Of a stretch of 62,109 bases of DNA, positions 33,276 through 41,679 are shown piece after piece. Source of the stretch: Variovorax sp. 770b2 (lineage in GTDB: Bacteria > Pseudomonadota > Gammaproteobacteria > Burkholderiales > Burkholderiaceae_C); assembly GCF_900115685.1 (NCBI RefSeq), contig NZ_FOXJ01000013.1:1-62109 (forward strand), written 5' to 3'. A program made the translations under genes and the position numbers. Every line of letters starts with the position of its first letter. The first letter of the stretch is position 1. A model generated the notes under the pieces. It made no database searches. It was not told the DNA's origin and saw only the letters and a program-made list of their open reading frames with translations.

Positions 33276-34039
33276 GGCTTTACTTTCTGGAGTCGATCAA
33301 CCTTGTCTTGTGAGTACTTCAAAGATGCTTCACGCCTGCCGCGTTCAAACTCAAACAGTGCAGGATCATCAGGACCTGAGAATCGGCTATACGCTCTTGC
33401 TAGCCCCACCTGCTTGTTCTTCACATTCTCCAAGTGTCGAATCCATAGCTCTTTCAGATATTGCTTCGGGTCGCGATCAAACGCTTCTTTGAATTCCTTG
33501 CTCGTCGCCAGACCCTCCTGAGCCAACTTCATGTCTCTGTCCCAAAGCTTGCGTTGGTACTCCACGGAAGGCTTGGGCCAGCCTTTGATCTTGCCGGGCC
33601 ACTCGTCTGCATTGGGTCGATAGGCCGTCGACACGACGCCCACCGAGCGGTCCGGATACAGGATGAACCACACGTCCCCGGCCTTGCCTTCCTTGTCATA
33701 AGGCGGCAGGTCCACCACGAACGTCTTGCGCTCTCCATACTTGCCAGCCTTCTCGTCGTACACGTCCAGCATCACCCCGACCCTGGTGCCCGGCGTCCAC
33801 GTCTTGGGCAGCGCGTAGCAGCAGCGGATGCCGCCCGCGCTGAAGGGGCCTAGTTCTTCCGAAGCTGCGACTTTCTTCTCGGCGTCATCCGGGTCAAACA
33901 ACATGTACGAAATGTCGTCGCCCGTGTAATTCACCCCACTGACCGAGGCGGGAACTAAATCGGTGCGGCCGAGTGCGCAACCCGTACTGGCCCAAGATGC
34001 CAGCAGCAAGAAGTGGAGTAGCCAATTTCTGCGGAGCAT
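33272..34039 (-). CDS. DUF3304-like lipoprotein, probable Tle1 immunity protein
   Basis: A 255-residue lipoprotein with signal peptide and lipobox STGC (Cys21 from this start). The mature N-terminal domain resembles DUF3304 (SGVNYTGDDISYMLFD, IRCCYALPKTWTPGTRVGV with the double cysteine). The C-terminal part is helical and charged. Tle-family immunity proteins are periplasmic lipoproteins encoded beside the toxin, and this gene overlaps tle1 by 4 nt, which fits. The ATG at 34039 is preceded by AGGAA (34046-34050); a longer in-frame start at 34069 would run into the DUF4123 stop. Confidence 0.78.
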   Translation of the reverse strand: MLRRNWLLHFLLLASWASTGCALGRTDLVPASVSGVNYTGDDISYMLFDPDDAEKKVAASEELGPFSAGGIRCCYALPKTWTPGTRVGVMLDVYDEKAGKYGERKTFVVDLPPYDKEGKAGDVWFILYPDRSVGVVSTAYRPNADEWPGKIKGWPKPSVEYQRKLWDRDMKLAQEGLATSKEFKEAFDRDPKQYLKELWIRHLENVKNKQVGLARAYSRFSGPDDPALFEFERGRREASLKYSQDKVDRLQKVKP

Positions 34040-34061
34040 TTGTAGTTCCTGCTGCGGTGCG

Positions 34062-34904
34062 CTACGCAATCAAGGCGCGCAGCGCCTCGTGATCGCTGTG
34101 GAGATCGTTGCGCAACTCCGGTTGCTGCCAGAACAATTCGCAGAGGCTCATTCTTTGAGCCATCGTGTCGATGTGCATCGCGTCGGCAGCAGCGAGTGAG
34201 TACGAGGCAAGCGAGTGCAGCTTCGAGGGCGAATGCCGCTCGCTGTACTGCGGTGAGAGGTAGAGCAGGTTTGCGATGATTTCATCCGCCTCGCTACCGG
34301 CAATGAGCGCAGCGCATTGATCTCCATCGAGCTTCGGTGCAGGCTCGGGTTGCGACGCAAAGGAGGCCGCTTGGCTGGGGGCGAGGAAGACTTGCCAACT
34401 CGCATCGCGTCCACGGAAATGCCAGGCGGTGCCGGGACCACACAATGCAAGTTGCTGTGGTGGCGAAAGCGCATTCAACACATCCGGCAGACGGCGCGTG
34501 TCTGGAAAGCGCAGCACAAAATGCTGGCCGTCTGCGTTCACAACGCACCACGGACTCAAGCGCTCGAAGAGCGAATCGAGCGGCTCGAGCGAGTGAATGA
34601 AGCTGAGCATCGGCAAGCCATTCGTGAGCAGCAGCACGCGATCGAGCACTTGCCTTTGCATCGTCTCGACGTTCAGCAGGATGGGTGAATGCCGAATGAC
34701 CTCATCGGTTGCGCCTGGCGTGTTCTCGTACAGCGAACGCCAGCGTCCGTCGCTTGCGTTCTGCTTCAGAAGTCGATGACATTGCGGCGCAAACGCACAA
34801 TCAATAAGGGCGTAACGGGTCCCCATCGCTGTAGAGGCCAGCGGCCCTTTGTCGACAAACAAGGCGTCGAGCCAGCCGGGGGCGTGCTTGTCAATCAGGT
34901 TCAT
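34062..34904 (-). CDS. DUF4123 T6SS effector-loading adaptor
   Basis: A 280-residue cytosolic protein. The DUF4123 pattern is seen in YALIDCAFAPQCHRLL, SPILLNVE and ERLSPWCVVNADGQHFVLRFPDTR, with the N-terminal Ile-Asp pair typical of Tap/TEC adaptors. These proteins bind a specific effector and load it on its cognate VgrG. It lies between vgrG (6 nt upstream) and the DUF3304/tle1 pair, so Tle1 is the expected client. Confidence 0.9.
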   Translation of the reverse strand: MNLIDKHAPGWLDALFVDKGPLASTAMGTRYALIDCAFAPQCHRLLKQNASDGRWRSLYENTPGATDEVIRHSPILLNVETMQRQVLDRVLLLTNGLPMLSFIHSLEPLDSLFERLSPWCVVNADGQHFVLRFPDTRRLPDVLNALSPPQQLALCGPGTAWHFRGRDASWQVFLAPSQAASFASQPEPAPKLDGDQCAALIAGSEADEIIANLLYLSPQYSERHSPSKLHSLASYSLAAADAMHIDTMAQRMSLCELFWQQPELRNDLHSDHEALRALIA

Positions 34905-34910
34905 CAGGTG

Positions 34911-37907
34911 CTATTCCACCTGAGTAAAGGCCGGTGCCGATTTGAGCGACTTCAACAGGCACGCAATGCAGATGCTCTTGGGGAATGCCGGAAGCGGATA
35001 GCTCTGCTGCACAGGCCCCGCCAGCTTCCGCTGCACCGCGTGATAAGTAATCTTCCCCGGGCACTCAAACGTGATATCCCCGTTCTGCAGCGTGATCGAC
35101 GCCCCTTGCGCAGTCGCAATGCGGATCTTCTTCTTCGCCGCAAACTCCACCGTCTTGTCCGTACTCGCAATCTTCAGCGCATCCTTCGCCTGCACCCGAA
35201 GCTCATCGTGCTGCGCCTGAAAATCCAGGTCATCGCTGCCCGCAATGATCGACAGCCCCGCTTCAGCATCCGCCTTCTGCGCCCCGGCCAACAGGCCAAT
35301 GGCTTGTCCACTGTGGACCCTCAGCACATCCGCCAGCGCAAGGTTGATATCCCCGCCACTGGCCAGCGTCGCAGTCTCCCCCGCCACGATCTGCAATTGC
35401 TGCCCCGCGACCATCGCGAGCCCGCCGCGCGCGGCCAGCGCAACCACAGCATCGGTCGTGTGCGGCACCTTGCCATCGCCGGTCGCAATCGATTTGTCCG
35501 ACGCATCCGAGTAAGCCGTCTCCAGCACATCGCCCGTCACCATGCCGCTCGCCGCGTGCTCCATTGCCGCGTACGGCGCGCGCTCCTTGTCGAGCTGTGA
35601 GGCGTTGGCCTTGTCGGCGCCGATGTGACCGGCGAGCTGCACGGTCTCGTGCTTCATCGCAGCCTCGCTCAGTGCCTGTCCCAACTGCTGTACTTGCTTG
35701 AGCAGCGCCATGCCCGCGGCAAAGTCACCAACAGGTTCAAGCTGCTTCCCACCCGTCCCGTGGTACGTGCTCAACAGCACGCCCTTGCCGCCACGCAACG
35801 CCGCATAGCCATCGGTGCGAAGCTCCAGGCCCTGTCCGCGGAAGCTCCCGCGGAAGTTGTCTGCCTGGTGAATCAGATGCCCCAGGTTCAACTGGCTGTG
35901 CGCCGTGCTCGCATGCAACTGCACACGCAGCTGCTGGTTCGAATCGTCGAACACCAACTGGCTGAACCCCTCGCCGCCAAACTCCTTCGTCTTGAAGCCG
36001 CTCAGCGCTGCCGCGTTGCGATGCCCCTTGTCGTCCGCGCTCGAGCCGTGCCAGGCCGGCGCATGGCCAGCAGCAAGATTGGCCTGCGCACTCGGCGATC
36101 CGTTGTGCGCCTGCGCGAAGACATCGGCCTCCTGCCCTTGGCCTGAGCGTTCCTGGCTGCGCGATGCACCTCCAGGCGTAGGCTCGATGCCGCCATCGCC
36201 GCGCCCGTTGTAGAGCGCACCGACGATCACCGGCTGGTCGACATCGAGGTCGACGAATTTCACCAGCACTTCCTGCCCGATGCGCGGCAGCCACTGCCAG
36301 CCCATGCCCGGTCCGGCCTGGCGCTGCGCCACGCGAATCCATCGCGTGCTGCGGTTGTCCTTCGCGTCGCCGCCGCCATTGTTGTTCTGCGCATCGCCGC
36401 CGGCCGACTCGGTCTGCCAGTGGAATCGCACGCGCACGTCGCCGCGGTCATTGCAATACAGCTCGTCCGCGCCGTTCGGCGAAGTCTCGCCCGAGGGGCC
36501 GACCACGATCGCGCTGTGCACGCCGCTGGCCGTGGGCTTGGCATGCAGCCGCGCGCCGTCGGCTGCCGCGAGCACGGGCCGCCAGGGGCGATCCACGTGC
36601 ACGGCCGAGAAGCTGTTGGCGTAACCCAGCGTCTTCGCCGCGGCAAGGCTCTGCGCCTGCGGGCGAACATCGTTCACGCCGTCGTGCGAACCCGTGCCCG
36701 TCGGCACCAGCCCGAACACATCGTCTTCGGACGTGACGGATGCGCAAGGCCTGTCGAACACAAGGTGCTCCGACAGGTCGCCCAGCTGCGCAGCAATCGA
36801 TGCCGCCGTGTCTTTCGGCAGGTTGTTGATGCCCACATGCTCGACGGTGTCCAGCAGCAGCGCGGGCTTCGCCTGCAAGCCAAGGGCGGGTGCGTCGTCG
36901 ACATCGATGCGCGTGCCCGCGCGCAGCGTGCGCACGGTGCTGTGGCCCAACATCACATCGGCGCGGCATTCGGCCGCTTCCATCATGAGGCCTGCATAGC
37001 GTTCGAGCGTGCGGTTGCTGTCCCAGCCGCGGCTGCGGTCGTTCAGGCCGAGCACGTCGTCGTACTCGATGCGCGGCGCGTTCTTGCCGCCCACCGCAAA
37101 TCGAGCGGCGGCGCTGCCCGTCAACTGGCGCTTGCCGTCGACGTTCCATGCACTCAGGTGCACCTGCGCCACCGACTGCCGCATGCGGCGCACCAGCGCC
37201 TGCACGGCGTCGCTGCGCTCCTGCGAACTCTTGCGGTGAAAGCGGATGGGCGAGCCCGGGTCCGCGGGCTGCGCATCGTTCGCCGAGAAGATCACGAGCT
37301 TGTGGCCCATGGGCGCGCTCTCGTCTTCCTCGATGCGCCAGGCCAGGCCCTCTTCGGTCAGCAGGCGCGAGAAGAAATCGAAGTCGCTCTCGCGGTACTG
37401 CGTGCAGTAGGTGCGAACGGGCGCATCGACCAGGAAGCCGCTCGCCTCGGAAGAGAAGGCCCAGTTGCCCGCGTCGGCATACGGTGCGAGCACGCGCTCG
37501 ATGATGTCGGCCACCGAGCGTTGCTGGAACACCTGGCTGCGCCCCTGTTGCGTGGCGAGCCAGAGCCACGGCACGAGCGTGAGGCGATAGCGCGCGAGGC
37601 CGCCGTCGGAGCCGAGCGACTCCACCGCGCGGATGAGACCCGTGCGCCTGCCTGTCGAGCCGTTGGCCAGCACGGTGACCAGCGTGAGGGGCTGGTCGAT
37701 CATCGACGAGAGCGCAAGGTCGGCGCGCAGGCTCAGGCAGACGATGCGCATCTCGAAGAGCTGCGATACGGCTTCGCGCTGCACCCAGCCTTCGACGCGC
37801 AGGGCGTCGATGCTGGCGTTGGCCGATGTGCCTGAGGTCTGGAGACGGTAGAGCCGGTTGGTCTGGCTGAGCTCGGCCCAGAGCGTGCTGCGGTCAGCGG
37901 ATGGCAT
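34911..37907 (-). CDS. vgrG: VgrG/TssI spike protein with DUF2345 domain
   Basis: A 998-residue T6SS puncturing spike. The N-terminal gp27-like part includes QLFEMRIVCLSLRADL and YRESDFDFFSRLLTEEGLAW. The gp5-OB region has WIRVAQRQAGPGMGWQWLPR and RIGQEVLVKFVDLDVDQPVI with VGALYNGRGDG. A DUF2345 stretch follows (about 700-900: GLELRTDGYAALRGGKGVL, IVAGETATLASGGDI). The tail has a Cys pair (SICIACLLK) but no recognised toxin domain, so cargo is probably attached through DUF4123. ATG 37907 is used; an in-frame GTG at 37925 would add six residues. It is 24 nt downstream of the 267-residue membrane protein. Confidence 0.94.
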   Translation of the reverse strand: MPSADRSTLWAELSQTNRLYRLQTSGTSANASIDALRVEGWVQREAVSQLFEMRIVCLSLRADLALSSMIDQPLTLVTVLANGSTGRRTGLIRAVESLGSDGGLARYRLTLVPWLWLATQQGRSQVFQQRSVADIIERVLAPYADAGNWAFSSEASGFLVDAPVRTYCTQYRESDFDFFSRLLTEEGLAWRIEEDESAPMGHKLVIFSANDAQPADPGSPIRFHRKSSQERSDAVQALVRRMRQSVAQVHLSAWNVDGKRQLTGSAAARFAVGGKNAPRIEYDDVLGLNDRSRGWDSNRTLERYAGLMMEAAECRADVMLGHSTVRTLRAGTRIDVDDAPALGLQAKPALLLDTVEHVGINNLPKDTAASIAAQLGDLSEHLVFDRPCASVTSEDDVFGLVPTGTGSHDGVNDVRPQAQSLAAAKTLGYANSFSAVHVDRPWRPVLAAADGARLHAKPTASGVHSAIVVGPSGETSPNGADELYCNDRGDVRVRFHWQTESAGGDAQNNNGGGDAKDNRSTRWIRVAQRQAGPGMGWQWLPRIGQEVLVKFVDLDVDQPVIVGALYNGRGDGGIEPTPGGASRSQERSGQGQEADVFAQAHNGSPSAQANLAAGHAPAWHGSSADDKGHRNAAALSGFKTKEFGGEGFSQLVFDDSNQQLRVQLHASTAHSQLNLGHLIHQADNFRGSFRGQGLELRTDGYAALRGGKGVLLSTYHGTGGKQLEPVGDFAAGMALLKQVQQLGQALSEAAMKHETVQLAGHIGADKANASQLDKERAPYAAMEHAASGMVTGDVLETAYSDASDKSIATGDGKVPHTTDAVVALAARGGLAMVAGQQLQIVAGETATLASGGDINLALADVLRVHSGQAIGLLAGAQKADAEAGLSIIAGSDDLDFQAQHDELRVQAKDALKIASTDKTVEFAAKKKIRIATAQGASITLQNGDITFECPGKITYHAVQRKLAGPVQQSYPLPAFPKSICIACLLKSLKSAPAFTQVE

Positions 37908-37931
37908 CGTGATTCGCGTCGGCACGGGGGC

Positions 37932-38735
37932 TCATGGTTTGCATCGCTGGCCGGACTTGCAGTCCGCCGAGACCTCGGCCAGCGCCGCGGGTTGCGGTGC
38001 AGGGTCGGGCGCCTTGCTGCGCCGCAGGAGCGCGGTCAGCAGGTCGGTGTCGGGATCGGGCTTGCCCGAGCGCGCCGCCGTTTGCGTGTTGTCGTTGGCG
38101 CGCCGCGGCGTCTTCGTCGATGCGTTGGCGGCGGTCTTCACGGGCTTGCTGTTCACCGCACGCGCAGGTTGCTTGGACGACGCGACATGCTCCGGCTTCT
38201 TCGCCGCGGCAGTCGTTGTCGTCTTCTCGGCGCGTGGTGACTTTGCAGCCGCAACGCGTGCCGGCTTGGCGGCAGGTGGCACGGCCATGGGCTGCGCGCC
38301 GATCGCCGCGAACGGCGTGGATTGCTGTTGAGGCGGTGTATCGCCCTCGACGATGCGCGCGGTTGCTGGTTCGGGCGCGGCGGGTGCCGCCGCACTGGCG
38401 GGGGGCGGTGTCTCGGGCACTGGCAGAGCGGCGGGCGCAGCGACAAGAGCCGGTGCCGGATTCACCGGCGCAGCGGCCGCGATGTTCACCGACGCATCGG
38501 CGCGCCTGGCTTGCAATTGGTAGGTCGTGGCACCTGCAACGCCGATCAGCAATGCCAGCGCGGCCCACACGCCGGGTCTTTTGATGAAAGACCGCGTGCC
38601 GTTATCGCGGCCGCCGAACTGTGCAAGCACGCGCGTGGATTCCCCACCGGCTGCAGCGGACGACGCGGCTGCGTCGGGTGCGCTCGAACCGAGCAGGCTC
38701 GGCCGTCCCTTGTTGGCATCTGGCGCGCCCATCAT
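37932..38735 (-). CDS. Ala/Pro/Lys-rich single-pass membrane protein in the T6SS effector operon
   Basis: A 267-residue protein, not assigned to a family. It has a short N-terminal cytoplasmic part, one membrane helix (GVWAALALLIGVAGATTYQL, about residues 56-75), and a long Ala/Pro/Thr/Lys-rich periplasmic region of low complexity. A compact C-terminal motif follows (DLLTALLRRSKAPDP, then a Cys pair in ADCKSGQRCKP). The type II orientation and Lys/Pro-rich linker are reminiscent of wall- or TonB-like spanning proteins. It is first in the operon leading into vgrG and divergent from the M15 peptidase gene. Two consecutive ATG codons (38735 and 38732) are possible starts. Confidence 0.7.
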   Translation of the reverse strand: MMGAPDANKGRPSLLGSSAPDAAASSAAAGGESTRVLAQFGGRDNGTRSFIKRPGVWAALALLIGVAGATTYQLQARRADASVNIAAAAPVNPAPALVAAPAALPVPETPPPASAAAPAAPEPATARIVEGDTPPQQQSTPFAAIGAQPMAVPPAAKPARVAAAKSPRAEKTTTTAAAKKPEHVASSKQPARAVNSKPVKTAANASTKTPRRANDNTQTAARSGKPDPDTDLLTALLRRSKAPDPAPQPAALAEVSADCKSGQRCKP

Positions 38736-38860
38736 GGATGGGTCGTCCCGAAAGCAGGCATGTTTTTTCTCCCCGCGGCTTATGGTGTGACCGACGCAAC
38801 GTTGCAACTTGGATGCAGTTGTTGCGTACGAGCGGTTCGAATTGTTGTGCCACTCATACA

Positions 38861-39727
38861 ATGAATTGCACTCTTCGAACACCGTTGATCTTCTTTGCTC
38901 TCTTTTGTTATTTTGCCTTGATGGTGGCCGCGCTTGCCATCTTCTTGTTCCCTTCTTTTCGCGATCGTGTGTTGCGAGCCACGATCTCTTCGACGACTGC
39001 AACTGCAGTCTTTTTCATCAAGATAGGCCATCGATTCGGCCTGGTGTCCGAAGCAAGTTTTCAGTTGGTGCGCGATGGCGGATCGGGCGTGCGTACTTTC
39101 GCTGTACGTCATCGCTATCTGCTGTTGTCGGGCATGGGCCTGCTGGTCATTCCGGTGATGTTGAGCGTGGCCTTCGGAACAGGCCGCGTTCTTTTTTTCG
39201 ACGACTGGGCGACGACCAGCGATCCAAAAATAGAGGCGCTGTTGAAGGGCGAGCAGCTCGTGCCGCCGCCTGCGTTGCCTCCTGAAATCTTCGCGACGGC
39301 GGAGGTCGAGCAGGTCCGTCCGCTCACGAAGGAAGGCAGCCGCGACTGGGCCGTGCTCGATGCGGACTTCCGCAATCGGCTGCTCCTGGTCTACAAGATC
39401 ATGAAAGAGAAACACGGCTACGACCTCGCGTTGCTCGAGGGTTATCGCAGCCCCGAACGGCAGGCCAAACTCGCCGCGCTGGGCAACACGGTGACGCTTG
39501 CCAAGGCGAATCAAAGCTATCATCAATATGGACTTGCGGCAGACAATGCGTTCTTTCGCAATGGCAAGCTGGTGATCTCGGAAAGAGACCCGTGGGCCAT
39601 GGAGGGCTACCGTCTTTATGGCGAAGTGGCCGAGTCCGTGGGGCTGGTGTGGGGTGGTCGATGGTCCTTCAAGGACTACGGTCACGTGGAGTACCGCAAG
39701 CCCGGTTTCAAATTGCCACGCGACTGA
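38861..39727 (+). CDS. Membrane-anchored M15-family peptidase (TagX-like)
   Basis: A 288-residue protein with two N-terminal membrane helices (about 8-29 and 80-99) and a C-terminal peptidoglycan-peptidase domain. The M15 zinc-ligand pattern SxHxxGxAxD reads SYHQYGLAADNAF, EGYRSPERQAKLA is the substrate loop, and GHVEYR gives the last His ligand. Related T6SS-linked enzymes (TagX) cut wall cross-links so that the apparatus can pass. The N-terminal half is AT-richer than the surroundings. A divergent promoter region (38736-38860) separates it from the minus-strand effector operon. Confidence 0.87.
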   Translation: MNCTLRTPLIFFALFCYFALMVAALAIFLFPSFRDRVLRATISSTTATAVFFIKIGHRFGLVSEASFQLVRDGGSGVRTFAVRHRYLLLSGMGLLVIPVMLSVAFGTGRVLFFDDWATTSDPKIEALLKGEQLVPPPALPPEIFATAEVEQVRPLTKEGSRDWAVLDADFRNRLLLVYKIMKEKHGYDLALLEGYRSPERQAKLAALGNTVTLAKANQSYHQYGLAADNAFFRNGKLVISERDPWAMEGYRLYGEVAESVGLVWGGRWSFKDYGHVEYRKPGFKLPRD

Positions 39728-39786
39728 ATGCCCCTGGGGCATCGATCGCATCGACAAACCAACGAGGCAAGCAAGGGGGAGTTCGA

Positions 39787-40080
39787 ATGGAAGAGGATCA
39801 ATCCGCTGCGGACGACGATCGTCCGTGGATCGTCCTGCACGACAAGACCGACCACGGCGGCCGCGTGATCACCGCGTCCGAGAACACGAGCATCGACGAG
39901 CGCCGCGTGGCGCGCATCGGTGACCTGGTGTCGTGTCCGCGGGTCGGCCACGGCATCAACCCGATCGTGACCGGCAGCCGCTACGTCACGCTCGACGGCC
40001 GGTACGTTGCGCGGCACGGTGACAAGGCCCGCTGCGGCTGCACCTTGCTGTCGAGCCAGATCGCTTCCGCATCCGAATGA
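39787..40080 (+). CDS. PAAR-domain spike-tip protein
   Basis: A 97-residue PAAR protein that caps VgrG and sharpens the T6SS spike. RVARIGDLVSCPRVGHGIN and VARHGDKARCGCTLLSS contain the Cys and His residues expected to bind the structural metal ion. No toxin domain is fused. The ATG at 39787 has GGGGGAG about 8 nt upstream. It lies 59 nt after the peptidase gene and 87 nt before the next T6SS gene. Confidence 0.92.
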   Translation: MEEDQSAADDDRPWIVLHDKTDHGGRVITASENTSIDERRVARIGDLVSCPRVGHGINPIVTGSRYVTLDGRYVARHGDKARCGCTLLSSQIASASE

Positions 40081-40167
40081 CAAAGGCCATCCGATCGGCT
40101 GCACGCACAGCATGCGGCACGGCAGCCGCGTGCGCCATCGCGTGACAAAGGCATCGACGAACTCCTG

Positions 40168-41655
40168 ATGCTCGCGCGACTGGTCAAGCCCACCCTCATG
40201 TTCTCTGCCGTGTTCATCACGGTGTGGGTGATCGTGGTCGTCTACTGGAACTACACCGCACGCATGCCGAGCACGAGCGACATCGCGCTCTACCTGGTCG
40301 TGCTGCCGCTGGCGCTGGTGGTGTTCTATCTCCTGCTGCGACGGATCTTCACGGGCGCTGCACCTTCCGCTGCCTTGCCTTCGGGTGCGCGCGGTGCGTC
40401 CGCTGCAGCGGGTGGTGCCGCATCGACGGGCGCAACGGCCGATGCGCCGCAAGAGCGCCTGCAGATGTCGGTGCTCGCATTCGCTCTTCGCACACCGCGC
40501 GGCAACGATGCCGACGCGGTGGCCACCGCCGTCGGCCAGGCGCAGGCGCCCGAACTGGTTCCGGAGTTGCGGGACGGCGAAGGCTTTCCCATGCTCGCGG
40601 GCTGTGTCGCCGGCATCGATCCGAACGAACTTCGCGAACACCTGCGCGAGTCGCTGCGGCCCGCACCGGAGGCCTTCAATGCCGACGCGCTGACCGACGA
40701 CAGGCTGCGCGCCATCCACCTGATGTCCGACGTGCTGCAGGAGCTGCTCGCTTCGGCGACCGACGCGCTGCTCAATGCCGGCGACGCGCTCTCGGTGCGC
40801 GCGCCCGGGCGCTTCGTGTCGAGCGGCGCGATCGTGCCCGGTTCCGCCGCTGCGCCGCAGCTGTGCATCTCGCTGCTGTTGCCCGGTGCCTGGAGCGAGA
40901 GCGAGCGCGCAGTCGCCACGCAATGGGTGCAGCAACTGGCGCGCGAAGCCGACCCCTCGCAGCACTGGAGCGTCGACTGCTTCAAGAGCGAGGCCGGCGT
41001 CGGTGCGATGGCGCTGCTCGATCGCATCAATCTCTCGCTCCATCGCGAAGAGCGTCCCGCTCTCTGGATGGCACTGGCAGCCGACTCCGCGATCTCCAGC
41101 GAGTGCGTTGCGCGCTGGGACGCCGAAGGCCTCCTGTATTCGGCCGCGCGCCGCAACGGCCGCGTGCCCGGCGAAGCGGCCGCGGGCCTCTTGCTGTCGC
41201 GCGCCGGCGATGCGCTGTTCGCGCAGCCCCATGGCGTGCTGCTCTCGCGCAGCGCGAGCGGCCAGCGCGACGAATCCGCCGACACCGCGCGCGTGCCCAA
41301 CGCGAGCCTGCTCGACCTTTTTGCCCAGCGCCTGATGTCGGCTTCGGCGCTGCAGCCCGAAGCGGTCGACTGGGTCGTGAGCGACGCGGACCACCGCACG
41401 AGCCGCGTCACCGAAGTGGCCCAGCTCGTGCAGGAGCGGCTGCCGCACCTGCCTTTCGAAAACAACCTCTCCGTCTGCGCGAGCCTGGGCCACCTGGGCG
41501 CCGCAGCCGACATGACCGCCGTGGCACTCGCGTGTCACCTGGCCGTGCGAGATTCACGGCACGTGCTCGCGCTTTCCGTGCAGGACGCGCGCGCGCGGAC
41601 AGCCATGCTGGCCGGCCCCGCGATCCCCCCGAGCCCTGTGCCACACGCCACTTAA
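40168..41655 (+). CDS. Membrane-anchored ketosynthase/thiolase-fold-like T6SS-associated protein
   Basis: A 495-residue protein immediately upstream of tssM. Two N-terminal membrane helices (about 11-27 and 40-58) are followed by an Ala/Gly linker and a large cytosolic domain. By eye the domain aligns with beta-ketoacyl-ACP synthases. Cys271 (SVDCFKSEAGVGAM) sits where FabF has its nucleophile. MALAADSAISSECVARWD and GRVPGEAAAGLLLSRAGD match the GGxDS and GFVxGEGAG regions. His409 (SDADHRTSRVTEV) and His442 (SLGHLGAAADM) match the HGTST and GHLxGAAG histidines. Spacings (138 and 33) are close to those of FabF (140 and 37). No ACP or fatty-acid gene is near. The gene is 24 nt from tssM, so a T6SS role is likely. 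Enzymatic activity is unproven. Confidence 0.65.
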   Translation: MLARLVKPTLMFSAVFITVWVIVVVYWNYTARMPSTSDIALYLVVLPLALVVFYLLLRRIFTGAAPSAALPSGARGASAAAGGAASTGATADAPQERLQMSVLAFALRTPRGNDADAVATAVGQAQAPELVPELRDGEGFPMLAGCVAGIDPNELREHLRESLRPAPEAFNADALTDDRLRAIHLMSDVLQELLASATDALLNAGDALSVRAPGRFVSSGAIVPGSAAAPQLCISLLLPGAWSESERAVATQWVQQLAREADPSQHWSVDCFKSEAGVGAMALLDRINLSLHREERPALWMALAADSAISSECVARWDAEGLLYSAARRNGRVPGEAAAGLLLSRAGDALFAQPHGVLLSRSASGQRDESADTARVPNASLLDLFAQRLMSASALQPEAVDWVVSDADHRTSRVTEVAQLVQERLPHLPFENNLSVCASLGHLGAAADMTAVALACHLAVRDSRHVLALSVQDARARTAMLAGPAIPPSPVPHAT

Positions 41656-41679
41656 ACCGGACCGACTCCAGAAACATCT

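Noticed and set aside
34911..37907. Toxin domain fused to the first VgrG
   Set aside because: After the OB and DUF2345 regions only a short tail remains, with no recognisable catalytic motif; cargo by adaptor is more likely.
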